Part shown: positions 33,817 through 46,652 of the stretch, in pieces
How positions within the stretch are numbered: the first letter of the stretch is position 1
How the letters are laid out: each line of letters begins with the position of its first letter
Assembly: GCA_019925105.1 (NCBI GenBank)
Contig: JAHGAU010000003.1
Span: 62,001-126,000, forward strand
Source of the DNA: Niebla homalea
Taxonomy: Eukaryota; Ascomycota; Lecanoromycetes; Lecanorales; Ramalinaceae
Direction: 5' to 3'
Length of the DNA: 64,000 nt
Notes under the pieces: generated by a model
Told to the model about the DNA's origin: nothing
The model's database searches: none
The model's input: only the letters and a program-made list of their open reading frames with translations
Position numbers and translations under genes: made by a program

Positions 33817-35292
33817 TTAACACCCCATCCGACTCCTCTCCTCCACAATCTCCACATGCTTCCTGATCCCCTCGCTCACCTCCCTTCCAAGGGGCACATT
33901 GTGCCCACCCTCATGCACGAAAACAACCCTCTTGCCGCCATCCACACCCGCATCGCACAACTCGATCAATTGCTCGCTCTTCCACGCATCGACATCATTG
34001 CGCCCGTAGATGTGCGCGGTGGGGATCTCGATCCTCGCGTCATCAACCGCGGCGTTGTACCGTCTGACCGTGCTGTCTCTCTCGTCCGCAGGTTCAAATG
34101 TAGGTTTGGCAGTAGTAGTTCGAGGGGGAGGGCCACGACCTTCTTCGATCTCCCGTTCATGCGCGTGGTTGACGATGTCACCGCTCATGGAGCTGTCCGG
34201 GGGGGACGAGGAGGAGGAGGAGGGAGAGGGGATGTAGAGGGCAGTCACGTCGGCGCCGCGATCGGGGAAGTGGGAGAAGGGCGCGCCGCCGGCGATGAAG
34301 ATGGCGAAGCGGAAGAGAGGGGGGGAGAGCGGGTGGAGGCGTTGGTGATTGAGGATCACTGATCTTGCCGCGAGCGGCGGCAGTACGCGTCAGTCGTTGT
34401 GAGTACTTTGGGCCTGACCTGCCACTTTCTGCCTGAGACAGGAGGGGGCATGCTGTGCAGCGGGACGTACTCGCTGCTGCCAAGGCGGCGCCCTGATCCC
34501 ACGATGTCAGTACATTGACACCTCCTTTCTCCCAGACTTGCGGCACGGGGTGTTGGTGGCCCTGGGGTTTTTCTGACTCACCTGACTAAACCCCATCACG
34601 GCATCAAATGGCCCTGTCTCCGATCATTGTCAGGCTTTTATCGCCACCTTATTCGAGCGGCATTCTGCCCCTGCTCTCTGGATGAGGAGTGTTATAACGC
34701 ACCTTCATCTTCTACGACCTCGCCAACATACCTCATCGCTTCCTCCACCTTCTTCATCGTGTTGATGTTATGATAGCACAGATAAGGTGCCGGGAAAATG
34801 TCCGAGATCTCTGCGTAGGTGCTGATTGGGTATTCTCCCGGGAGGAAGTCATATGTGTAGTGAGGGGGAAGGATGGCCCGGAAGGCTTCTGTGAATCATG
34901 ATTCAGAACGAAGAGCGGCTGGGAGCGAGCGGGAGCGGGGGCGGCGCAGGATGCCCCAAGAGCGCAATTCACAGGAAAAGCAAGTAACACGAGCGACAAT
35001 CATTTGTCGAGGATACTGGAAAGTTTACGGGAAAGACTAAGTAGACAGGAGGGGAGTAGGCAGAAGCTGAGGTGATAACAGAGCGTAGATAGGTAGAGGC
35101 GGGGCGAGCAAAGGAAGCGTTTACGGACGTGTCTGCGATTCGAAAATCTTGTCGGACGTGCCTTTGCTGTGAGAGCGCTTAGTTCACGTTCAAACAATAA
35201 AGGGCTCTGACACGTAAGGGGGGCAACCAAGAGAGGAGTTGGCGTCACCATGTGGCGTCATTAACGTACCCATGTAAGCAAAGAATCTTCAT
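33817..35292 (-). CDS. FSH1/LovG-type serine hydrolase (putative polyketide-releasing thioesterase)
   Basis: Six minus-strand exons (35270-35292, 35129-35166, 34703-34888, 34582-34613, 34471-34492, 33817-34358) join in frame to give 280 residues. It begins MKILCLHG, then GTSDKIFESQ and YTYDFLPGEYP. The nucleophile elbow GFSQGA (Ser in G-x-S-x-G) lies across an exon junction, followed by FRFAIFIAGGAPF, the acid in IYGRNDVDAW and the histidine in VHEGGHNVP, so the alpha/beta-hydrolase triad is complete. FSH1-family enzymes such as LovG release reduced polyketides from HR-PKSs that lack a thioesterase domain. This gene starts about 415 bp beyond the PKS stop on the same strand, so product release is the natural inference. 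The second donor (GTCCGT) is atypical but is the one that restores the family sequence. Residues about 190-220 carry a Ser/Pro-rich insertion. Confidence 0.85.
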
Positions 35293-35706
35293 GGCTCCTG
35301 GACAACTTATGCGCTGTGAGCAGAAAGATCAAGTGAGAACATGGAAGAAACCCCCGTTATGAATGCAGGAGCGACAGGAAAGTGCATATGCACATGCAGG
35401 TCAGAGTTTAGAACGTCCATATCCAGATGCAGGATCTACATGGTACAGCTAGCTTGCGAAGCCATGCATAGACACAACACATCGGTTGCTGCAAGGCTCT
35501 CATGCAGTCACAACGGTTCGAAAGCGTGTCCTTTATTATTGTACCCTACCAAACGAAGCATCCTGGCAGCAAACTTTCCCCGAGGTCATTAAAGTCCGCA
35601 TTCATATCAAGATACAGCTAGAATCCTAACCCAGACTCCTGTTCCCTTCGGCAAGTACCTTTCCTGCAAGCCTCAGAACCCTGGCCAACTAATGGATTTA
35701 TCCCGC
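35293..35706. promoter_or_regulatory. Spacer between PKS 3' end and hydrolase 5' end
   Basis: About 415 bp that must contain the PKS 3' UTR and the hydrolase promoter. No specific site could be assigned. Confidence 0.4.
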
Positions 35707-38700
35707 TTACTTCAGTAAATCCGGAGATACCAACGTACTCTTCTCAGCAATCTTCACAGCTAGCTGCGACAACGGCACCGCGCTTAGGATGTCGAAGACG
35801 CTGACCTGGCTCTTCAGCTCCTTGAAGATCCACTAGATCACATGGTCATGTCAGAAAATCAACCCTGTGGAAGAAGAGACAGTGGTGAGTAAGGGGCGAC
35901 ACTTACATTCCGCACCTCAATTGCCACCAAAGAATCGACCCCGTACCCATGCACGGGCTTACTTGTATCAATGTCCTCCGCAGCCATCGCCAACGCATTC
36001 GCCAGCTTCCCCGTCAATCCGACTTCCACAACCTCACCAGCCTGCGCAAGGCTCGTCGCTGCCGACATCAGACTCCTGAGCTCCTGTGGTCCGCCCTCGG
36101 CTCCTTCTGACGCGGCCCCAAGCTTATCCAACCGCCTCAGATACGAGAACATGGCCTCGTCGAAATGGATAGCCGTCTTCAGATGCTCCATCGATTCCAC
36201 GGTCCCTCCTGTCCCTGCACCCGTGACCATCTGCGCAGGCATCCTAGTCTCCTTCTCGCTGTATCCCGTGATAGCGCTGTCAACAAGACTATACAGTTCG
36301 TCCGGCTCCATCGCCATCCTCTCAAAATCGGCTCTAGCCTCAGCAGTCACCTTCACATTCTCAGCCACCCATCCAATCCCCGCCATGACGGTCAAGTCCA
36401 GAGTGCAAGCCGCCAGTCCTTGCCCGCGACGATAATGCGCGAGGCCATCTTGGAAGGTGTTACCAGCGGCATAGTTGGCTTGGGAGCCGTTGCCGACGAT
36501 GCCCGAGATGGAGCTCAACATGACGAAGAAGTCTAGGTCACGAGGCATGATGTTGTGCAGGTTCCAGGTGCCTTGAATTTTGGGCTGGGTGGTGGAGGAC
36601 CACTTGGCGTATGTCATGTCTTCGAAGTAGGTGTCGTTCAGGACCATGGCGGCTTGTATGAGGCCCTTAATTTTGGGCATTCGGGTGCTGATTTCGGAAA
36701 CGGTGACTTCTAGGGCAGAGGCGTGGACAGTATCGCAAGCGAATGGTACTGCGGAGACGCCGATTTTTTCGAGGTCTGAGATGGTGTTCTTGGCTTCTGG
36801 TTTTGCGTCACCGGACCGAGAGATGAAGGCGAGATGTTTGGCGCCGTGCTTTGCGAGCATCATGGCAAGACTGCGACCGATGCCTCCGAGGCCTCCAACA
36901 AGGACATAAGTTGCGTCTTCGCGTAATACTAGAGGATGGGGATCCCGTGGGACGACAGGTACAAGGTCGTCAGGGTGTGCCTTGAGAACGCATTTGCCTG
37001 TGTGCGTGCCTTGCTGCATCAAGCGAAAGACTCGTTCAATTTCGGAGTACTTGTAGACCGTCGTTGGATTCACAAGGCCCACCGCGCCGGACCGGATCAG
37101 ATCGAAGCTTTTGTTGAGCACGCGAGCGAGCGTTTTGGGCTTTTTTCGAGACATGTGCTGGATATCATCAACATTACACTTTGCTGCTTTTGGCACGACT
37201 CACCTCAAGATTGACACCTGCAAACGTGACATTGCGCAAAAAGGGCATCATCTCCAGCCCACTGTTTGCCAGGATATCTTTCTTCCCAATCTCAATGAAC
37301 CTTCCAAATGGTGCAATGGACTCCCAGGTTTGTCTCAGTGCCTCACCGGCCAATGAGTTCAGCACTACGTCCACTCCTTGACCACTAGTCGATCGCATAA
37401 TGGCCTTTGCAAAGGTCAAGTCACGAGAATTGAAGATGTGGTCATCAGGAATGCTATAGGTCTGCATAATCAGACGGCGCTTTTCAATGGATCCGACTGT
37501 TGCGAAGACCTCAGCTCCGACGTGCTTCGCGATCTGGATAGCCATCTGTCCAACGCCTGCATTTGCACGTTAGCCAATGTTGCTTCCCACCCAGATCAAG
37601 CAAGGTCATGGACATACCGCCCGCGGCACTGTGAATCAGTACTGTCTCGCCTCGCTCGAGGTGGGCAATCTCGATCAAACTTTGATAGGCTGTCGCTACA
37701 ATCGTTGGCAGAGATGCGCCTTCTTCGACGCTCATGTTATCAGGGAGAAGCTCTACATGGCCTTCGTCGATGTGTACCAAGTTGGCGTAGCCACCGAAGC
37801 CAGCCACGCGGTCCCCTATCTGTACCCTGGTGACTGCGGGTCCAGTCCTTTTGATAACACCAGCAGCATCGACTCCAAGCAAGGTGTCAGCAACAAGGCC
37901 CATACTTACCATGATGTCCCTGGTAAACATCGGTCAGTCTCGACGAACATAAAAATCAAGGGGCATGCTGACATTAAGTTCACTGCGCTGGCTTGGACCT
38001 CAAATTCGACTTCATGATCACCCAACGGAGCAAGTGGTCTTGGATCATCGATAAAATGCAGCGAATCGAGCATACCGGGCACTCCAACGTCGAGTCGAAG
38101 GGGCCGACCTGGCTGCACAAATGGTTGCAATTCAGGGGCAGCTTTGCGTCCCCGCATGTGTAATGAATGATTCTTCGGCTTGTCATCGAATAGCCTAGGA
38201 ATGTAAAGTTGTCCATTGAACTCAGCAACCTCTGTCTCAGCATGCAGGAATTCAGCCGTGAACTCCGATCTGAATGAGGTCATGACAAGCTCAGCCATTT
38301 GTGGCTGCGAGAGTGAAGCCTTGGTAGATAGGTCGAGCTGGTGAATGCGGATCTCAGGCTTCTCTGTCCTGAGTGTGCGCATGAGGCCTGTTGTAGCAGC
38401 GAACCGTGGGTCGCTTGTAGGATCTACACTCAGACCGGCCCGGGAGATCCAGAGCCCTCCCCGTGATCTCAATAGCGCATTGTGTAGTCTTTCAAAATCA
38501 ATCTCATTGAGATCGTGGACGGCAGGCTGCTCCAATTCAAGCAAAGAGACTATGCCCTTGTTAGAGACTAGTATGGTGCCATCAGACTGCGCTGCTGTTG
38601 CAAGTGCTAATGACGCCTTTTCGACACCAATTCCACTCTTCGAAAGACACTCAGCTAGGGCGTCAGAAGATTGGCAAGCTTCAGGCGTGGGATTTTCTGC

Positions 38701-41700
38701 TTCGAGCAGCACAATGTTCGCAAAGGGAAATGGCGTTGGTGGCGCGGGCTTGGTAGTGACCATCATGGAAGCGCAATGGCTGTTCCTATCTCCGGTGTCC
38801 TTCACGACCAGGTCGATGCCGCTGAAGTCGGCGCTCAAATGACGATGCCATTCACTCTCATCCAAAAGCGGTCCTCCGACCCGGCCGTCTTCAGCCTGCC
38901 ACCAGGATGGTGAGGTACCCATGATGAGACCTAGACGATCGGAGTCTTTGGTGTACTCAGTGAGGAGCAATTTGCCTCCAGGCTTGAGGAGGCTGTTGCA
39001 GTGTGCCAAGGCCTTTGGAACACTTTTGCAAGTGTGGAGAATCTGAAGCACAGGTCAGCCGATATGGATTCATCTAAGGAAAGGGGTGATTGAATACATT
39101 GCTCGCTATGATCACATCGAATGACTCTTTCCCGAGACCCTGACTCGAGGGATCTTGTTCAATATCAAGTATTTTCAATCCAACCTTGTCTTGCCAAGGG
39201 CGCAGGGTTGTTCGTACAGAGTCAAAGGCTTTGTCACTCGAATTGGTAAAGGTATATTGGTTAAGACGTGGTGTAGAGGACCCGGTATTACCCCCAAGGA
39301 TCTGAAGAGCAGGACGAGTCAGGGCAGAGGGACCAGCTGCAATCTCCAGATAGTCAAAGTCAGGACGCTTGTGGGCTTGAAGATCAAGCCAAGATCTTGC
39401 TGCAAAGTTCGCCTTTTCGAGGCCAACAGCATGCGTCTGGTACTCAAGTAGCATACTACCCCTGTCGGCCTCAAATAATGATGTCGTCGTTCGCTTGAGG
39501 ATCGCAGTGAGATTGGCTCCAATTCTACAGGAAGAAAATGTCAGCGTTGCCTGTAAGAGCATGTGCTTATGGACGTCGGAAGTGCTCCGTGAAAAGAGCA
39601 TGAACCTCGCTGCGACCGCCAGCCCCTTCAGTTGGCACACAAGGAAAGTGGCAAGCTCCACGAAGAACTTACAGAGCAAGTAAGCGGCCGTCAATACCTC
39701 TAGAGCTAATGGTGTTCAAGAGTTCGTCATCATTTTCCGACGTATCAGCGTATGAATTGGTTAGAAGCACACGGTGGCGCGCCCATTGAACGAAGTGGGC
39801 GTGATGCGGTGCTAGGGTACCTTCGTCCTCAGGAGACAGGTTGGCGAGGGCTCTGGAGATATGGACTCTCGCGACCTTCTCGAAATCCGCCACATCCTCC
39901 GCTCTGGTTGCGATTCCTTCGGCGTTCCCATGCTCGATATCAAAGACTTGTGGGACGTCCTCCTGTGAGATTCTACTGACGTCTGGCCTCCAGATAAATT
40001 GAGAGCAAAGTTTCTTGACGAAAGACGAATCATCACGCGAGTCAGACTGGCCGAGCTCGGTGCAGAAGATGCCCTTGACGACGACTTTCGGCTCATTCCA
40101 ATGCTCGTCACTCATGTATATTGGCCCGACAAAATTTCGGAACCCTTTGCGACTGACTTTGGAGAAGCCGCGGAACTCTGCTCCTGCACCCTTGGGCAAG
40201 TCTGCAGATACGTAAATAGAGTCAATTGCAGTCGGTACCATGCTATACAAGTCTGCGTCAGTACTTATCCGGCCCCTTGAATAGGATCATGGTCATTGAA
40301 GGAACGTGGTCAAGGGAGCAGCTGAAGATGTCCCCTGTATAAATAAGGTGGGGGATGCGCAAGCACAGAAACTCACCCTTGGGTGCAGTCAGTAGCGCCA
40401 GCAACGAAGCTTTGAAAGATTCCGTCTAGTGTGGTCGGATGCAAGAGATGATCGTATTCGAATTGAGCCGGCATTGCAGCCTTTGTGTCAGTGATTTGTA
40501 AGACACAGCAGGTGGAGCCCTCCCCCGTATGTATTTCTTTGATCGGTTGAAAGAGGGATCCGTATTGCATCCCGCGCGATGCAAACCTGGTATATAGATC
40601 TTCGCTCGTCTCCATATTCGTACACTGTCGTTGGCATGCGAGATAATCCGTTTTGCACGCGTCCCAGTCTCGACTTGATTCGGTCTGGTCACCCTCGGAA
40701 TCTTCTTTTGATCCATATTGAACCTGAACCAGTCCAGAGCAGTGCTCGATGTGCTCTGAGACACTGGGGTTGGAGAAGATGGTGAACTCCAGCCATGACG
40801 CATCAATTCCTTTGGTACCTATCTTGCGAGGTTTGACATGCAGGGTCATCCCAACACCTTTGTCTTCAGTAGGGATGATGAGAGCGCGACCAAGAATGAT
40901 ATCGCGGAACTCAAATCCTTTGACTATCCTGTCTACTGCCGCAAGTTGTTTGGCGGCCTCCAGCACAGCGCAAAGCATACCTGCTGCAGGATACAGAATT
41001 GCGTCTTGCATCTTGTGTTGTGCAAGCCACGGTAATTCAGAGATGCGAAGTATGTTCTTCCACTGGGCCTCATGCGGGTTGAAGTCATCCACCGGTTTAC
41101 CTAGGAGATCCAGTCTCGGTATCTTGCTCAGGCGGTGGCTAAGACTCGTCGCAGTCTCATGCCAGTATTTGTTTGTGTGACTACAGGATGTCAGTCAACA
41201 AGCTGATAATCCCTGAATCTCATAGACTAGAACTTACTTCCAGGTATAATTAGGGAGGTCGGTAAGCGTCATAGCGTCATGAGGTCGGGAGTCAAGGGAG
41301 TTCAGGTTGTGAAATGCGAGCGGCTGTCCTTTGACCCAGAGCTTACCGGCCGCCTCAAGTGCCGTATCAGTCGCGCTGTGACCACGAGTGAGCAAAGCAA
41401 GATATGCGACATCTTCAGCTCGGCCATTAGCCTTCAGTATCTGCTTAAGCGGACCTTGAAGAGCGCTGTGAGGTCCAATCTCTAGAATGGTGTCGATGAT
41501 TAGATCCCGACGACGGCGGCGACCTCCACTGTTGAGTGGCGCAATGCTATTCACAGCCTTCACGAACTGCACAGGAGACACCATGTTGCGTACCCAATAA
41601 GCAGCGTCCAGATCTACGGCAGACACTTGAGTGCCGGTCACTGACGAAAACATCACTGGAGCGGAGGATGGTGGTTCGCAAATATCTAATCGACCCAAGA

Positions 41701-44620
41701 CTGCAAGGTAGTCTTCTGCAATTGTCTGCATGTGAGGACTGTGATATGCATTTTCCACCTTCAGTCGCCTGGCGAAAACGCCATCGAGGGTGAGTAAACC
41801 TTCTAGCTTGGTCAGGGCGAGGCTATCACCAGAGACGGTCACATTGGAAGGGCTGTTGATGCAGGCAATCATGGCAACTTCTGAGGGAGCCAGCTTCGAG
41901 ATGTATTCCTGGGCCGCTTCCTCTGACAGACCCACAGACATCATCGCGCCATCCAACTCGGGCCGGATTTTCTTGACATTCTGGGATAGACGACCACGAT
42001 GGTACGCTACCTTCAGACAGTCGTGCATTGACAACATCTCTGCAGCATATGCGGCGGCTATGATGCCGTCAGTCATCTGCACGGCAGCACTAGGCGCAAT
42101 ATTTCGTTCACTCACCGATCTCGCCACTTGAATGACCGCAGACAGCAGAGGGTAGGACCCCCCAATGGCGGAGAAGATTGACCAGACCAATTTGAACAGC
42201 TGCGCATAAAGGTTGAGAAAATTTTGACATGTCAACGCGTGAATTCTCCTGGGATGCGGTCAATTCCTCCAATAAGCTCCAATCAGCGCCCAGACTGATC
42301 AGTATCTCGTCTGCCTCGTGCAAAGTTTGAGAGTAGACTTCATATGCCATGAGCTCACGACCCATGGCGTACCATTGGGCCCCTTGCCCGGTGAACACAA
42401 AAGCGATATTGGGAGCCTTGCCCAAGCGACCACTTTGGATCCTATGGGTCAATGCTGTTATGAGGTCCTTAGGGGATGAAGCATGGAATGCCGCCCTCCA
42501 CTGGAAGAGACTCCTTCTGGTGGCTAGTGTGTTAGCAAGATCGCCCAACAATTTTCCATTCCCCTGAGGATTGCTAGCCGATTTCTCACTGATGTACTGA
42601 GCTAACGAGCTTGCAAGGCGCTGTAGGCCACCCTGTTCTGGAGACGACAGAACAAACAGCCTCGGATGGGAGTCAGTGTTCTCCGGGAAATACTTCTGAG
42701 AGTCACTGGTAGGACTTCCACGCATGGTGCCGTGTCCGGAATCTGCATCTCCCTCCGAGTCTGGCGTCAACGAGGCATCAGGAACTGTCGAGGTGTTGCC
42801 AACAAGTCCGCGTTGCTTGAGATAGTGGAACGCATCATCCAGGATGCAGTGAGCGTTGCTTCCTCCGTACCCGAAAGAATTGACAGACGCGCGACGCAAC
42901 CCATCTGTGGGCCAGGCAATCGTTTTGGTTGGCACCTTGAGATTCCATTCCTCGAGACGTAGTTTTGGATTCGGCTTTTCGTAATTGAGACTGGGAACGA
43001 TGACCCCGTTCTCGAGGCAAAGTATGGTCTTGAGAAGGCCAGCAAGACCTGCGCAGCCTTCCAAGTGGCCGATGTTGGTCTTCACGGAGCCGACATACAG
43101 TGGCTGACGAGGTGCTCTTTGACTTTTCCCGAACGTGGCACCCAGAGCTCCCAATTCGAGAGGATCCCCAACTATATCTGTCAGCAGAGCCTCCCGTATC
43201 ACTCGCATCCCGGGCCTGCCTAGCTCACTCACCAGGTGTGCCAGTCCCATGTGCTTCAAAGTACTGGGTTTGAGCAAAGTCTAGACCAGCGTTGTGGTAG
43301 ACGGTCTTGATCATAGATGCTTGCGCATCCAGATTTGGTACTGTGATTCCGGGTGTCCGGCCTATATCCTATCAGGCATCTTCAAAAGGCGTAGGAGAAT
43401 CTCGAAAGATACCATCTTGATTTGTGCCTGTTCCTCTCACGACAGCACGAATGGTGTCGCCATCTCGAAGTGCATCATCCAAAGGCTTTAGAGCCATGAC
43501 GCAAATACCCTCACCTCTCGCGTATCCATTGGCTCGTTCATCGAAGCTATATGAGTATTAGTGTAAGCTACTAATGTCAGGCGGAGTGTACCCACGAGTA
43601 GCACCTGCTGTCAGGGCTCAGCATGTGCAGTGAGGACAAAGATGCCGGCATGTCCGGACTCAATATCATTTGAGTCGCACCAATCAGACTCATGCGGCTT
43701 TCACCACTGCGAATGGATTGGCATCCCAGATGACTATAAAACGATTAGGCAAGGCTCCACTGGCTTCCATTGGTCTTACAGTGCAACCAATCCGCTAGAG
43801 CAAGCCGTGTCCAAAGACAATGAAGGCCCATTAAGGTTGTAAAAGTGCGAAAGCCGGCTTGAGAGCATGGCGTAGCCGCCACCAATGGCCAGGTACAGGG
43901 GGGTATCATCTGTCATATAATCAACACCTGGGTCTTTCGGGCTCAGCTTGAGGATGATTCACCGATTTCGCGAGCTTGGATTGCGTCGTAGTCTACAAGC
44001 GTTAACTTTCATCTTCTTCGAACAAGAGAGTTAATTCAAGACCTTTGCTGGAACATCCGATAAAGCAAGACGTGTCGCTCGCCATTACCTTCTCCATGGG
44101 TATGCCAGCTGAACAATGGTCAGTTGTCAGGCGTCGCTCTTTCGCCAGGTGAGGGGAGATACCGTTTTCCAGACACTCGTATGTAACCTCAAGTAGTATT
44201 CGGAGCTGTGGATCGAGCGCAGTGGCTTCTGCCGCGGTCAAGGAAACTACAAGGGTCAGCTTCGGTGCCTTGGCTCAATAGGCGAAGTAGGTGCACCATA
44301 CAGAACTACAGCACGAAGACTTGAGTCAATAATTTATCACAGTCACAGGGGAAGTCTGGTCATCATACCGGAGCGTCGAACAAGCCAAGGTCTTCTTTAA
44401 GGAAATGACCTCCCCTTGCAGTCATGGTACCGCCGCGAGCATTATGGGGATGCCAGTATCTGTCCATGCTATATCGGTCTGGTGGGACCTCTGACCATGC
44501 GGCACGGCCTTTGGATAGCATCTCGAAGAAAGCTTTAGGAGATGTTGCTTCGCCCGGGAAGCGACATCCCATGCCGACAATTGCAATAGGCGCAACTGCG
44601 TCCTGTTCTTCTGAAAACAT
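35707..44620 (-). CDS. Highly reducing polyketide synthase (KS-AT-DH-cMT-ER-KR-ACP)
   Basis: A multi-exon minus-strand gene from the ATG at 44620 (MFSEEQD then [15 protein letters not shown]) to the stop at 35707, estimated at 2,300-2,400 residues. [21 protein letters not shown] and KTNIGH supply Cys-His-His. [14 protein letters not shown], and GHSSGEI continuing to AAAYAAEML across a 58-bp intron. DH: H in [14 protein letters not shown] and D in [11 protein letters not shown]. The methyltransferase is present but its SAM loop reads [11 protein letters not shown] instead of the usual [23 protein letters not shown] leading into VGQ-type [35 protein letters not shown] and [28 protein letters not shown], then a last exon [15 protein letters not shown] ending SPDLLK. 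No thioesterase is present. It would make a fully or partly reduced, probably unmethylated chain. The first third of KS is split by many short introns; one 35-base interruption (43928-43962) is too short for a normal intron. Confidence 0.9.
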
Positions 44621-46652
44621 CCTGTATACTGGAACTGAGATAGGCGGTCTGGCTATCAGGAGACTTGGGAATAATATGGGAGCCTCAAGGATCTTCCACA
44701 AATGAACGAAAGAGCAAGGTAAAGGATTTGAACGAGGGCTCTAGGGGCAACTGGGGACTTTGAGGAGAACAGACTTGTGGGAGACAATGAAAGTAGCGAC
44801 CAGCGTTTTTCTATCGGAAATGGAAGAGGGGGTGGCAACTTCTGATGCTGGTTTGGGTCGTGAACAGCTAGAGCGACAAGATCTAACACACCCGTTGGAG
44901 GTTTCCAAATCGACGCTCGGACCGTATCCAGACCACAGTCGGGAAGTAGAACTGCATCATTACCTGTAAGACTTACACATCCTTCATCCCCAACCGGATG
45001 AGTGTATGAGGTCGCCATTCTTAGCCCAGATTATCCAAGGGCTGACATCAACTTGGGGATGATTGGTCCGATACTCCGGCTCTAGGTTGAGATAGCCCAC
45101 AGCCATACTTCCCCAACAAGTATGAGCATCGGTAAGTAGAAATTGGATGATAAGGTCATCCAATATGCTCGGGCCTCGGGACAGCCTGGAGATACGATAC
45201 TTATGCAACCGAAACCTGTCAGAGACATAATCTGCTGCACGTGCATACCCCATCGCGCCCTCGTCGATGTATGTCATCATTTTCGAACTCCATCAAGAAG
45301 GAATGTCGTTCAGGTCCAGGATGCGCTCTCGGCTACAAGTTGTCTTGTTTATTTCTGTACACGCGTTGGCACTAAACCTATCTAGGACTTAGTCAAATCC
45401 GGACCGTATTGTACGCAGCTTGTACCACTATGTATGATTGATCAGTCTCCGGCAGCGTCATTTATTCTCGCGAAATCAACGTGAGCAAGTATTCCAGCGT
45501 ACTCTGCAACTTAGCGATAAGACTTGGAGCTGGCTCTTTGGAGTGGCTAAGTTTATCTCCCAAATAAGCTCGTTATCAAGTTCGGTCCCAGTCTGATGTG
45601 CGTCCGATGAGCAGCTGTCAAAGCCACAAGAAGCTCCACAATTTGCCACATGGAACCCACGAATGAAGCCCGAAACTGCCTGATGATCACGTTGCCCAAA
45701 TGCGCAAAGCTCAACGCGTCTGCGCATGTCAGATGGTAAACTTCATAGTCCTGCATCTTGACTGCCCAAATGGGATTCTGACATGCCAATTATGTTCCGG
45801 AAGCGTACATCTTTGGCATCCGCGGTCGAAACGGTCTTGCCTTAGCCAATCACATCATTATCTCATAAACCTGTCACGGTGTCACCATGAAGAGAGCCCG
45901 CATTAGCGTGATGATGTGTCTGCGCCCATGCATCAACCTGCATGCTTCTGCCGGCGTCGTGGCAACGAGTTACCCTCCACCTTGGGTGCACAATCCCCAC
46001 ACCCCACAGCAGACTGGTTCGGAGAAAACACCCGCATGCGTTTTCAAGTATAGTATTGGTACAAAAGAACAATTAATACTCCGCCCATGCATGCCGTCAT
46101 ACTGGATCGAACATCCTTGGTCAAATCGCGAACAAGCTTTTTTTTTAGCGATTCCCAACCATCAGCCTCTACAGAAGCTGAGCCATGCAGGCCAAGAGGG
46201 GTATTATCTGTACGGATGTTGGGGATTGTTCCACTTCGTCGATCGTGATGAACAAGCTGTCAATGTGGCTTTTCCAGAAGATAACGACCATAGTAAACAA
46301 GCGTCGCCAACCACCCGTGAGACTGCAGTGCATGATAACGGAAATCCTGCATTTTCAACTGGCTGACCGCAGAGGCATTATCCATGAAGATTCGGACTGC
46401 GGATACTGCACGCCATGTAACTTTTGCAACAGCCGGCATGAATCTACTAAATGCTCGTCCAAAGAGTCAAGTTCGCCCGCGATCCCCTTATCCGTCGGCT
46501 CTTGAGTGACATGGAAAGATAGCGCAATGTACTTCTGCCGGCAGTTGGTAGATTGAAGGAGGGAGATGGTCTCTTCGATTTCAGGAAGTTTATCTCTTCA
46601 ATGATCCTGATCTTGCAACAGCCGCCCCGCTCGTCAGTACTCAAATTTCATC
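44621..46652. promoter_or_regulatory. Shared ~2-kb upstream region of the PKS and the MFS transporter
   Basis: The PKS (minus) and transporter (plus) are divergently transcribed from this interval, so it probably carries cluster-level control sites. A 14-base remnant of the MITE terminal repeat (46200-46213) lies inside. Minus-strand frames at 44984-45280 and 45553-45789 read like protein but match nothing I know; I do not call them genes. Confidence 0.5.

Noticed and set aside
33817..34362. Plus-strand 194-codon frame as a gene
   Set aside because: It is the antisense shadow of the last exon of the FSH1-type hydrolase, which has a complete catalytic triad.
44984..45280. Minus-strand 98-codon frame upstream of the PKS as a small gene
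   Set aside because: It reads protein-like in places (YRISRLSRGPSILDDLIIQF) but lacks a recognisable domain or neighbouring exons; kept only as a note.
45887..46366. A 159-codon plus-strand frame in the PKS-exporter spacer as a cluster gene
   Set aside because: No family signature, biased toward no domain, no clean promoter or splice support; probably a chance frame in a regulatory region.
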